Shown piece by piece: positions 1 to 8,176 of a stretch of 10,664 nucleotides of DNA (position 1 is the stretch's first letter; each line of letters starts with the position of its first letter). Below the pieces are notes generated by a model. The model was not told the origin of the DNA, made no database searches, and saw only the letters and a program-made list of their open reading frames with translations. The DNA comes from Egerieenecus sp048201975 (GTDB lineage: Bacteria > Bacillota > Clostridia > Christensenellales > Aristaeellaceae), in contig DBFBGQ010000136.1 of the NCBI GenBank assembly GCA_048201975.1, positions 1-10,664 on the forward strand, written 5' to 3'. The translations under genes were made by a program, and so were the position numbers.

Positions 1-28
1 TTGCATGTTTGTAAAATATGTTTATAAT
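1..28 (+). promoter_or_regulatory. possible plus-strand promoter for the structured RNA region
   Basis: A perfect TATAAT -10 box lies at 23-28. TTGCAT at 1-6 is a weak -35 (TTG matches) with a 16-base spacer, in an AT-rich stretch unlike the GC-rich surroundings. A second TATAAT at 45-50 could be an alternative -10, but its -35 is poorer. Initiation from the first box would fall near position 35. The -35 sits at the window edge, so a better hexamer one or two bases upstream cannot be excluded. Support comes from a correctly oriented terminator about 290 bases downstream. Confidence 0.5.
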
Positions 29-87
29 AGAAAGTAGTCTTGTATATAATAAACGCAATGGGGGGATCGTATGGGCCCCGAAGGTTT

Positions 88-228
88 CCAAAGGGCGATC
101 GGAAAGCCCTTTGGTCGCGCCGAGGCTTTCGATTCAATCCCAAAGGATTGAATCGAAAGGTCGCTTCGCGACTTGACCTTTCGAAGAAAGGTCAACCTTG
201 CAGGCGCGAAATCCCCTGCGCTTGCAAG
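88..228. repeat. tandem array of five inverted repeats (stem-loops)
   Basis: Five inverted repeats stand almost back to back. (1) 9-bp perfect stem 88-96/106-114. (2) 15-bp perfect stem 126-140/145-159 with a CAAA loop. (3) 5-bp stem 160-164/168-172 with a TTC loop. (4) 10-bp perfect stem 173-182/186-195 with a GAA loop. (5) 11-bp stem 197-207/218-228 with a single G-U pair. Arms share modules: GAAAGGTC occurs at 155-162 and 186-193, its complement at 175-182, and GGTCGC at 113-118 and 159-164. Alternative pairings such as 154-162 with 175-183 are therefore possible. Stem perfection and module re-use suggest either a folded RNA or a palindromic extragenic element. Confidence 0.75.
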
Positions 229-283
229 AATGCATTCTATAACTTGCAAAAAGATAAAGCAGAATACTTTGTCAACACACTGG

Positions 284-324
284 GCGGCGCTTCCCCCTCA
301 CCGAGGGGAAAGCGCCGCTTTTTT
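284..324 (+). terminator. intrinsic terminator, plus strand
   Basis: A 9-bp stem 284-292/310-318 is continued, after one C-A mismatch, by CCCCT/AGGGG (294-298/304-308) around a 5-base loop. It is followed at once by T6 (319-324) on the plus strand. On the minus strand no T run follows, so its best fit is to end a plus-strand transcript coming from the left. It lies just beyond the stop of the convergent nucleotidyltransferase gene and may partly serve that gene too. Confidence 0.85.
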
Positions 325-331
325 ATGCTTC

Positions 332-1144
332 CTAACATAAGCTGGCCGTCTCTTGCCGCAAGGCCTGCAAGGCCGCAATCGCCTCTGACGGCGACGCGCC
401 GATACGCTCAAAAACCCCGTTCATCCGCCGGGCATAGTCCGCGGGATGTGCCGGAAAGCCCTCGATGCGGAAAATCGCCTTCTTCTCGTTGAGACACCAG
501 CGGGCGTTGCGGGCGAACAGCGCCTGATTCAGCGCCGACGCAGCCCGGAACAGATGCCCCGTGAAATAGTAGATGTCGCCGTTGGGCAGGTTCTTCTCCG
601 CCAGCTGGCAGGAGAAGTCCGCCTCGAAAAGGAAGAACCCCATCAGCGCCCGCCGCAGAGGCTCGGGGTAGACTTCCGCCCGGGCCTTCAGCGCAGCCAG
701 CGACGGATCCGCGTACAGCAGCCGGCAGCTGGCCAGCTCGCCCCGATACATCACATCCAGATACGCATGGGGATGCCCCGTCTGATAGTGCGCGGAAAAC
801 TCACCCCGGTCGGTGCGCTCCACCACATCCTGCACCCGGTCCATATCCCGCAGGATCAGGTCCACGTGCACGCCGTCCATCACCAGCCAGCCGCCGCAGT
901 TCACCCACGCGCCCCAGCCGCCCTCCGAACACACCAGGTTTTCCCGATGCTCATCATCCAGTTCCCGGGCCAGGCGGCTAAGCGCCCCGGCATCCAGCGC
1001 TCCATGGCGGTAGTATACCCCAATGTCCACATCCGAGCCCGCGGTGGCCGTGCCCGTGGCCAGGGAGCCCCCCAAGGCGACGCCCGCCACAAAGGGGCAC
1101 GTCCGCAGGGCTTCCGTTACCCGCTGTATCAAGTCATCCTTCAT
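332..1144 (-). CDS. nucleotidyltransferase domain protein (Pol-beta superfamily)
   Basis: A 270-residue cytosolic protein. The N-terminal domain carries the nucleotidyltransferase signature: G25-G26-S27, then SDVDIGV (D38 and D40), with a third carboxylate probably D95 in HVDLIL. These residues bind the metal and NTP in the family. LLYADP (142-147), typical of the end of such domains, is followed by a mostly helical C-terminal half (about 148-270), resembling the helical bundle attached to stand-alone nucleotidyltransferases of the kanamycin/streptomycin-adenylyltransferase type. The substrate cannot be read from the sequence; a resistance role is possible but unsupported. The ATG start has AGGAGGG (1151-1157) six bases upstream. 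It begins 33 bases after the tsaD stop, so it is probably the last gene of the secA-tsaD cluster. No antitoxin-like partner is visible. Confidence 0.85.
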   Translation of the reverse strand: MKDDLIQRVTEALRTCPFVAGVALGGSLATGTATAGSDVDIGVYYRHGALDAGALSRLARELDDEHRENLVCSEGGWGAWVNCGGWLVMDGVHVDLILRDMDRVQDVVERTDRGEFSAHYQTGHPHAYLDVMYRGELASCRLLYADPSLAALKARAEVYPEPLRRALMGFFLFEADFSCQLAEKNLPNGDIYYFTGHLFRAASALNQALFARNARWCLNEKKAIFRIEGFPAHPADYARRMNGVFERIGASPSEAIAALQALRQETASLC

Positions 1145-1177
1145 GCTTGTCCCTCCTGACGAAATGCCGGCAGAGCT

Positions 1178-2224
1178 TCACAGCAGCCGCAGGCCGGGCA
1201 CGGCGTTGAGCTCCAGCCCCGCCAGCTCTCCCCGGCGCAGGCGGTAGTATGCCGCGGAGCCGATCATCGCGGCGTTATCCGTGCACAGTTCCAGGCGCGG
1301 CATGTACAGGGGAATCCCCGCCGCGTCGCACTTCTCCTGCATCATCCGCCGCAAAAGCCGGTTGGCGGATACGCCTCCGGCCATGGCCAGGGCCTTGGCA
1401 TGGGTTTCCCTGGCGGCCAACACCGCCTTCTCCGTCAGGCTGGAGACCACCGCCCAGCGGAAGGATGCCGCCATGTCCGCCCGGGGCAATTCCTCTCCCC
1501 GTTGGGTCATCCTGTGCGCGGCGTTCAGGAAGGCGGTTTTCAGCCCGCTGAAGCTGTAGTCATACCGGCCCTCGGGGTGCGGAGCAGGCAGTGTCATGGC
1601 ATGAGGGTTTCCCTCCTCCGCCAGCTTGTCCAGGGTGGGACCGCCGGGATAAGGCAGGCCCAGCACCCGTGCGGCCTTGTCAAAGGCTTCCCCCGCCGCG
1701 TCGTCCATGGTCTGGCCCAGCAGGCGGTATTCCCCGTAGTCCCGCACCTCCACCAGATGGCTGTGCCCCCCGGAAACCACCAGGCACACAAAGGGCGGCT
1801 CCAGCTCCGGGTAGGTCAGGTAATTGGCGGAGACGTGCCCTTCGATGTGGTTCACCGGGACCAGCGGCTTGCGTGCGGCATAGCTCAGGCCCTTCATGCA
1901 GCTAACCCCGGTGAGCAGCGCTCCCACCAGCCCCGGACCGTAGGTCACCGCAAGGGCGTCCACCTGCTCCAGGGTCATGCCCGCCTGGGCCAGCGCCTGG
2001 TCCACCACCCGGTCGCAGGCCTCCACATGGGCCCGGCTGGCAATCTCCGGCACCACGCCTCCGTACAGGGCATGCAGGTCTATCTGGGAAAACACCACGT
2101 TGGAGAGCATGCGCCTCCCGTTTTCGATCACCGCGGCGGCAGTTTCATCGCAGGAGGATTCCAGGGCCAGGATGCGCACCTGCGCCTTCTCCCGCAGCTC
2201 CGCCAGCAGCCGTTCATTTTCCAT
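1178..2224 (-). CDS. tsaD: tRNA N6-adenosine threonylcarbamoyltransferase TsaD
   Basis: TsaD (Kae1/Gcp family) transfers the threonylcarbamoyl group from TC-AMP to A37 of ANN-decoding tRNAs, working with TsaB and TsaE in bacteria. From the chosen start it is 348 residues, close to the usual 335-345. Visible motifs are ALESSCDET (21-29), the metal-binding HIEGH (H126, H130), SGGHSHL (151-157), GGVSAN (283-288) and CTDNAAMI with metal ligand D316. There is a short N-terminal extension of about 15 residues before the conserved core. I chose the ATG at 2224, with GGAGA about 11 bases upstream, over an in-frame TTG at 2248 that lacks a ribosome site. The start overlaps the end of the TIGR01906 gene by 11 bp, implying translational coupling. 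tsaB, tsaE and rimI are not in the window. Confidence 0.97.
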   Translation of the reverse strand: MENERLLAELREKAQVRILALESSCDETAAAVIENGRRMLSNVVFSQIDLHALYGGVVPEIASRAHVEACDRVVDQALAQAGMTLEQVDALAVTYGPGLVGALLTGVSCMKGLSYAARKPLVPVNHIEGHVSANYLTYPELEPPFVCLVVSGGHSHLVEVRDYGEYRLLGQTMDDAAGEAFDKAARVLGLPYPGGPTLDKLAEEGNPHAMTLPAPHPEGRYDYSFSGLKTAFLNAAHRMTQRGEELPRADMAASFRWAVVSSLTEKAVLAARETHAKALAMAGGVSANRLLRRMMQEKCDAAGIPLYMPRLELCTDNAAMIGSAAYYRLRRGELAGLELNAVPGLRLL

Positions 2225-2942
2225 GATCGCTTTTGTCTCCTTTTTCAATGGCGCCCCGCCAGCCGGATCCCCCCCGGCGCAGGGCCAGCTCGGTCATGGC
2301 CTCCCCCAGGCAGAGCGCTCCCAGCCAGCTTCCGCCGATCAGCGCGGCGTAGTGGACGAAAAACGATGTGGGCATCAGGCGAATCAGCAGATCCGTCTCC
2401 GGGTTCAGCAGCCATAGATCATTGGTGAAAGCCAGGCGGTGAAACAGCACAAACAGGGAATCGAAATCCACCGCGCCCCACACCAGCAGCGCGGCCAGCG
2501 CCGTGAGCATCCCCCGCAGGCCGTCCCGGAAGCCCCGCAGCGCCTGCCGGTCCGGCCGCCGGAGCAGCCAGCAGCCGGTGAGGCAGAGCAGGGACAGTGC
2601 CACCGCTCCCAGCGCCACCGCCCGGTCCAGCTGGAACAGCGCCCGCACATCGGCCATGTGCTCCTGCTCCTTGGCGTGAAAGGCTTCCTCTGTGGCCACG
2701 CCGTTCACCGTAGCGCTGAGCTGAAATGTATCCGTCTCCCCCGAAAGGTACCCGGCGATCATCACCGCCGCGTCGGGGTAGTCCTCCGCCGCCAGCCCGG
2801 TGGACTGCGGCGGCGCGTGCTGCTCCATCAGCGAAAGCATCAGCGGCGCGCTGCCCCCCAGGGCGTCGGTCAGCAGGGTCAAAAGCGCCAGGGCGGCGCT
2901 GACAGCCAGCGCCGCCCCAAGGATCCGGCGAAGTATTCGCAT
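2214..2942 (-). CDS. TIGR01906/DUF1461 family integral membrane protein
   Basis: A 242-residue membrane protein of unknown function that fits the TIGR01906 (DUF1461) family of Firmicutes. Hydrophobic segments lie at about 7-25, 107-127, 141-158 and 194-213, with an extracytoplasmic stretch between the first two. Family hallmarks are HMADV (95-99), ahead of the second segment, and the conserved block at 167-191, which begins FHRLAF, continues NDLWLLNP and ends LIRLMP. The C-terminus is basic and probably cytoplasmic. The ATG start has GGAGGG (2949-2954) six bases upstream. It lies 50 bp after prfB and overlaps tsaD, so it is probably co-expressed with both. Family placement is from remembered motif patterns; no function is implied. 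Confidence 0.88.
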   Translation of the reverse strand: MRILRRILGAALAVSAALALLTLLTDALGGSAPLMLSLMEQHAPPQSTGLAAEDYPDAAVMIAGYLSGETDTFQLSATVNGVATEEAFHAKEQEHMADVRALFQLDRAVALGAVALSLLCLTGCWLLRRPDRQALRGFRDGLRGMLTALAALLVWGAVDFDSLFVLFHRLAFTNDLWLLNPETDLLIRLMPTSFFVHYAALIGGSWLGALCLGEAMTELALRRGGSGWRGAIEKGDKSDHGK

Positions 2943-2961
2943 GGAAAGCCCTCCGGCCGTT

Positions 2962-2984
2962 TTCCCCGGCAGGTTTCCGGGGAA
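2962..2984 (-). other. short hairpin between prfB and the DUF1461 gene
   Basis: Perfect 8-bp inverted repeat 2962-2969/2977-2984 with a 7-base loop, in the 50-bp gap after the prfB stop. On the minus strand it is followed by AAAAC, not a T run, so it is not a canonical terminator. It may stabilise or partly separate the mRNA segments, or have no role. Confidence 0.45.
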
Positions 2985-2992
2985 TGTTGTGC

Positions 2993-4093
2993 TTACTGCA
3001 TTTTCAGGTAGGCGGTAACGAAGCCCTCCAGGTCGCCGTTCATCACGTCGTCGATGGCGCCCACCTCATAGCCTGTGCGGTGATCCTTCACCATGGTATA
3101 GGGCTGAAAAACATAGGAGCGGATCTGGCTGCCCCACTCGATTTTTTTCATTTCGCCCTTGATGTCGGCCATCTGCTGTTCCTTTTCCCGCTCCCGCAGC
3201 TCCAGCAGGCGGGCCTTCAGCATGCGCAAGCAGGTGGCGCGGTTCTGCACCTGATCCCGCTCGGTCTGGCAGGCCACCACGATGCCCGTAGGGAAGTGGG
3301 TCATGCGCACGGCGGAGCTGGTCTTGTTCACGTTCTGGCCGCCCGCGCCGCTGGAGTGGTAGGTGTCCACCCGCACGTCCTTCATGTTGATTTCAATGTC
3401 GTCGTTGTCATCCTCCAGGATGGGGGCCACGTCCAGGGAAGAGAAGGAGGTGTGCCGCCGGGCGTTGGCGTCAAAGGGGCTGATGCGCACCAGCCGGTGC
3501 ACGCCCTTTTCCCCCCGCAGGTAGCCGTAGGCATGATCGCCGCTCACCTGAAATGTCACGGACTTGATGCCCGCCTCGTCCCCGTCCAGCAGGTCCAGCA
3601 GCTTCACCTGAAAGCCCATCTTTTCGCAGTAGCGGGTGTACATCCGGTAGAGCATCTGCGTCCAGTCCTGGGCTTCGGTGCCGCCGGCCCCGGCGTGCAG
3701 GGAGAGGATGGCGTCGCTGTCGTCGTAGTCCCCGCGCATGAGCGTTTCCAGCTCCAGGGCGTCGGCCTGCTCCTTGAGCTTTTGCAGCTCCTCCCCCACT
3801 TCCTGCACCATGCTCTCGTCGTTTTCCTCCTTGGCCAGGGAGATCATCACTTCAATGTCGTCGGCGGTGGAGAGCAGCTTTTCATAATGGCCGAGGCGGT
3901 TTTTCAGGTGCCCCAGCCTCTGGTTTACCTTGGTGGAGCGCTCCAGGTCGTTCCAGAACTCCGGCTGGTTCATTTCCTCGCTGAGCTCGTCGATCTGTTC
4001 CCGCATGTGACCCACATGCAGGGCCTCCCCCGCGGTGAGAATCTGTTGGCGGACGTTGCCCACGTCCGATTGATATTGTTCCAGTTCAATCAT
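2993..4093 (-). CDS. prfB: peptide chain release factor 2 (RF2)
   Basis: RF2 recognises UGA and UAA stop codons in the ribosomal A site and triggers peptide release. The 366-residue length matches the family. Visible parts are a helical N-terminal domain, the SPF stop-codon recognition tripeptide at 205-207 (which marks RF2 rather than RF1) and the catalytic GGQ at 251-253 within SSGAGGQNVNKT. The ATG start has GAGGGA (4099-4104) five bases upstream. In many bacteria prfB is split by an in-frame UGA near codon 25-26 and needs a +1 frameshift for expression. Here the frame is continuous: codon 25 is CTG followed by CAT, so autoregulation by that route is absent. The position next to secA is the classical Firmicutes arrangement. 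Confidence 0.98.
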   Translation of the reverse strand: MIELEQYQSDVGNVRQQILTAGEALHVGHMREQIDELSEEMNQPEFWNDLERSTKVNQRLGHLKNRLGHYEKLLSTADDIEVMISLAKEENDESMVQEVGEELQKLKEQADALELETLMRGDYDDSDAILSLHAGAGGTEAQDWTQMLYRMYTRYCEKMGFQVKLLDLLDGDEAGIKSVTFQVSGDHAYGYLRGEKGVHRLVRISPFDANARRHTSFSSLDVAPILEDDNDDIEINMKDVRVDTYHSSGAGGQNVNKTSSAVRMTHFPTGIVVACQTERDQVQNRATCLRMLKARLLELREREKEQQMADIKGEMKKIEWGSQIRSYVFQPYTMVKDHRTGYEVGAIDDVMNGDLEGFVTAYLKMQ

Positions 4094-4143
4094 GGTATTC
4101 CCTCATTCCATCTGTTCGGTCGGGTGAAGATGCGCGCGCCGGG

Positions 4144-4287
4144 TCAGTTGAACCAATTCACCGCCGCGTCAATCAAATCGACGACGGCCTCAACGATGTC
4201 GCTCCAGTGCAAACCGTGCCTCTTTTTTTCTTCCTTCTGCGCGTCATCCTGCGGCTGTTCCTGTCCGGCGCTGTCTCTATGTTTCAT
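4144..4287 (-). CDS. small hypothetical protein between secA and prfB
   Basis: A 47-residue ORF I do not recognise. The ATG at 4287 has GGGAGGT (4296-4302) eight bases upstream, a better start than the in-frame GTG at 4335, which would give 63 residues and a 3-base overlap with the secA stop but has no clear ribosome site. The N-terminal half is highly charged (rich in Q, D, E, K). The C-terminal half is a likely amphipathic helix beginning HWSDIVEAVVDLIDAA and ending NWFN. It has no signal peptide or full-length membrane span. It lies 44 bp after secA and about 50 bp before prfB, so it is in the same transcript. It could be a membrane-surface peptide or an accessory of export, but nothing in the sequence proves either, and chance coding is possible. 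Confidence 0.6.
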   Translation of the reverse strand: MKHRDSAGQEQPQDDAQKEEKKRHGLHWSDIVEAVVDLIDAAVNWFN

Positions 4288-4331
4288 CGGCTGCAACCTC
4301 CCGGCTACGGCGGCGCGCCGCCAGCGTCCCT

Positions 4332-7034
<2,703 letters not shown>

Positions 7035-7087
7035 GTCCTTCTCCTTTTAACAATGCACAGGGCGCGTTTTTTTTACACACGCGGTAT

Positions 7088-7117
7088 ATTATAGCATGCG
7101 CGATGCCCTCCTGGCAA
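7088..7117 (-). promoter_or_regulatory. secA operon promoter (SigA-type, extended -10)
   Basis: On the minus strand, TTGCCA (plus 7112-7117; five of six match TTGACA) is followed by an 18-base spacer and a perfect TATAAT (plus 7088-7093). TG precedes the -10 in extended form (TGCTATAAT). The expected start near 7080 gives a leader of about 45 nt before the secA ATG. That leaves no room for an upstream arrest peptide of the SecM type and shows no riboswitch-sized structure. Confidence 0.82.
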
Positions 7118-7242
7118 GGATTCCGGCCCCTTCCGGCAAAAGTCGCTGCGATTCGCACGGAATGGACGATTCTCCCAAGGGTTCGCCGCCGGTGATTGCC
7201 CCATGGCTGTTTCCCTGAATTCCGCGGCGCAGCGGCATTGTC

Positions 7243-7284
7243 AAGCGGCCCCCTGCAAGGCGCGTACTTTGCAGGGGGCCGCTT
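7243..7284 (-). terminator. strong hairpin after the secreted-protein gene
   Basis: Perfect 16-bp inverted repeat 7243-7258/7269-7284 with a 10-base loop, 23 bases past the stop of the 7308-8006 gene. The GC-rich stem has CCCCC/GGGGG in its middle. The following T tract is short on either strand (TT then GAC on minus, TTT on plus). It is most likely a terminator or 3'-end stabiliser for the secreted-protein transcript, separating it from the secA promoter. Confidence 0.65.
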
Positions 7285-7307
7285 TCATGGTTGCTATGTT
7301 CGAGGGG

Positions 7308-8006
7308 TTACGCCTCCGCGGGGGATTCCGCTTCAACCTCCGTCTGCGCTTCCGGGATCACAATCCACGCGGCGCTGATCTGCCCGGGCAGGGACATGGT
7401 CATCACGCCATTGAAATACACGGTAACCTCGGCGTTCTCCTCCACGCCTTCCAGCTGCTCCGCCAGCGCGTTCACCTGCACGTCCCCGGCCTCCTCCGTG
7501 GTCAGCAGGAAGCCGTCCTCCGTCAGCTGGGACACCGTGCCGGTGAAGCGGTAGGCCGTCACCTTTTCCGCGGTCACCTGCGGGGGAATGGACCGGGTCA
7601 TCATGCCGTTATACGTCACGAAAATGTAGTCGCCCACGGCGAAATCCACCGCGCCCTCCAGCAGGGTATCCTCGGTAAAGTGCACCTCCACCAGGCCGTG
7701 GCTCAGGGTGTTCACCATCAGCGTCGCGGAAAGGAGCTTCGCGGGCTCCTCCTGCGCTTCGTCCTCTGCCTGCTCCGCGGTTTCCTCCTGCGCTTCCTCT
7801 TCCGCAGGCTCCTGCGCTTCCTCATACACCGGGGAAATAATTTCCAGGATCTCGCCCTCCAGCACGGGGATCACCGTGCCATTCTCATCCCGCAGATCGC
7901 TTTCCGTGGACAGATCCGTTTTGGTGGCGTCATCCGCCAGGGCGACGCCCGTCAGGCACAGCGCGGCCAGCAACAGCCAGGCAATCATCTTCTTCATGTT
8001 CTTCAT
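7308..8006 (-). CDS. secreted acidic protein with two repeated beta-rich domains, unknown function
   Basis: A 232-residue protein with a classical signal peptide (basic N-terminus, hydrophobic core about 8-20, likely cleavage after ALA at 24). No lipobox is seen, so it is probably exported by Sec. An acidic Glu/Ala/Gln-rich linker fills 62-88. Two related modules end in YNGMMTRSIPPQ (132-143) and FNGVMTMSLPGQ (198-209), each preceded by alternating hydrophobic strands and a TxxxLEG or QLEG element, which suggests tandem beta-barrel-like domains. I recognise the pattern only as a type found in Clostridia hypothetical proteins and assign no function. The ATG at 8006 has AAGGAGG (plus 8017-8023) ten bases upstream. 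It is flanked by hairpin terminators, so it is likely a single-gene unit; no convincing promoter was found in the 170-bp gap upstream. Confidence 0.8.
   Translation of the reverse strand: MKNMKKMIAWLLLAALCLTGVALADDATKTDLSTESDLRDENGTVIPVLEGEILEIISPVYEEAQEPAEEEAQEETAEQAEDEAQEEPAKLLSATLMVNTLSHGLVEVHFTEDTLLEGAVDFAVGDYIFVTYNGMMTRSIPPQVTAEKVTAYRFTGTVSQLTEDGFLLTTEEAGDVQVNALAEQLEGVEENAEVTVYFNGVMTMSLPGQISAAWIVIPEAQTEVEAESPAEA
7749..7820 (-). repeat. short in-frame direct repeats encoding the acidic linker
   Basis: The 12-base unit CTCCTGCGCTTC (plus strand) occurs exactly at 7749-7760, 7785-7796 and 7809-7820. The spacings are 36 and 24 bases, both multiples of three. Each copy encodes EAQE in the linker of the secreted protein. 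The pattern suggests expansion by slippage or recombination without loss of frame, so the linker length may differ between strains. Confidence 0.7.
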
Positions 8007-8121
8007 CGTCGTATGTCCTCCTTGTTTTTGGGGTACACCAGTAAGACGAATCAGCAGGGCAAAAGTTCCCCGCTGGGAAAAAATAATTTTGTTTTTCTTC
8101 CCTGTTCAAATGCACTCCGCC

Positions 8122-8158
8122 AAAAATAGCGCCGCGGGAGGCAACGTTCCTCCCGCGG
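8122..8158 (-). terminator. intrinsic terminator after panE
   Basis: Perfect 10-bp GC-rich stem 8132-8141/8149-8158 with a 7-base loop, beginning about 18 bases past the panE stop. On the minus strand it is followed by CGCTA and then T5 (plus 8122-8126), slightly displaced from the stem. This orientation fits termination of the panE transcript. Confidence 0.72.
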
Positions 8159-8176
8159 GCAGGGGCCTGGGCAGCC

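Larger units (their letters stand above)
35..324 (+). ncRNA. putative structured small RNA (multi-hairpin), unknown class
   Basis: This is a stretch of about 290 bases with no credible plus-strand protein gene, although one frame stays open by chance. It is bounded by a TATAAT promoter-like element and a plus-strand intrinsic terminator. It contains five consecutive stem-loops (88-114, 126-159, 160-172, 173-195, 197-228) and then an AT-rich linker before the terminator hairpin. I looked for hallmarks of tmRNA, RNase P RNA, SRP RNA and 6S RNA and recognise none. No plus-strand gene follows, so a leader or riboswitch role in cis is unlikely unless transcription reads through. It could instead be a dispersed extragenic repeat that happens to carry a promoter. 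Boundaries are inferred from promoter and terminator positions only. Confidence 0.4.

Noticed and set aside
88..228. CRISPR-like array
   Set aside because: The repeated elements are inverted repeats of differing sequence and size, not identical direct repeats with unique spacers; no cas genes are present.
220..282. Minus-strand promoter from TTGACA near 270-275
   Set aside because: No acceptable -10 at 16-19 bases; the nearest TATAGA is about 28 bases away.
40..492. 150-codon open frame on the plus strand across the hairpin array
   Set aside because: It runs through inverted repeats and the terminator and into the antisense of the nucleotidyltransferase gene; it has no ribosome site and a composition dictated by palindromes.
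7035..7080. SecM-like arrest peptide or riboswitch in the secA leader
   Set aside because: The leader from the predicted start is only about 45 nt and holds no short ORF or stable structure.
8040..8120. Promoter for the secreted protein (TTGAAC upstream of an A/T-rich run on minus)
   Set aside because: The hexamer at the right spacing (TTATTT) matches the -10 consensus too poorly to call.
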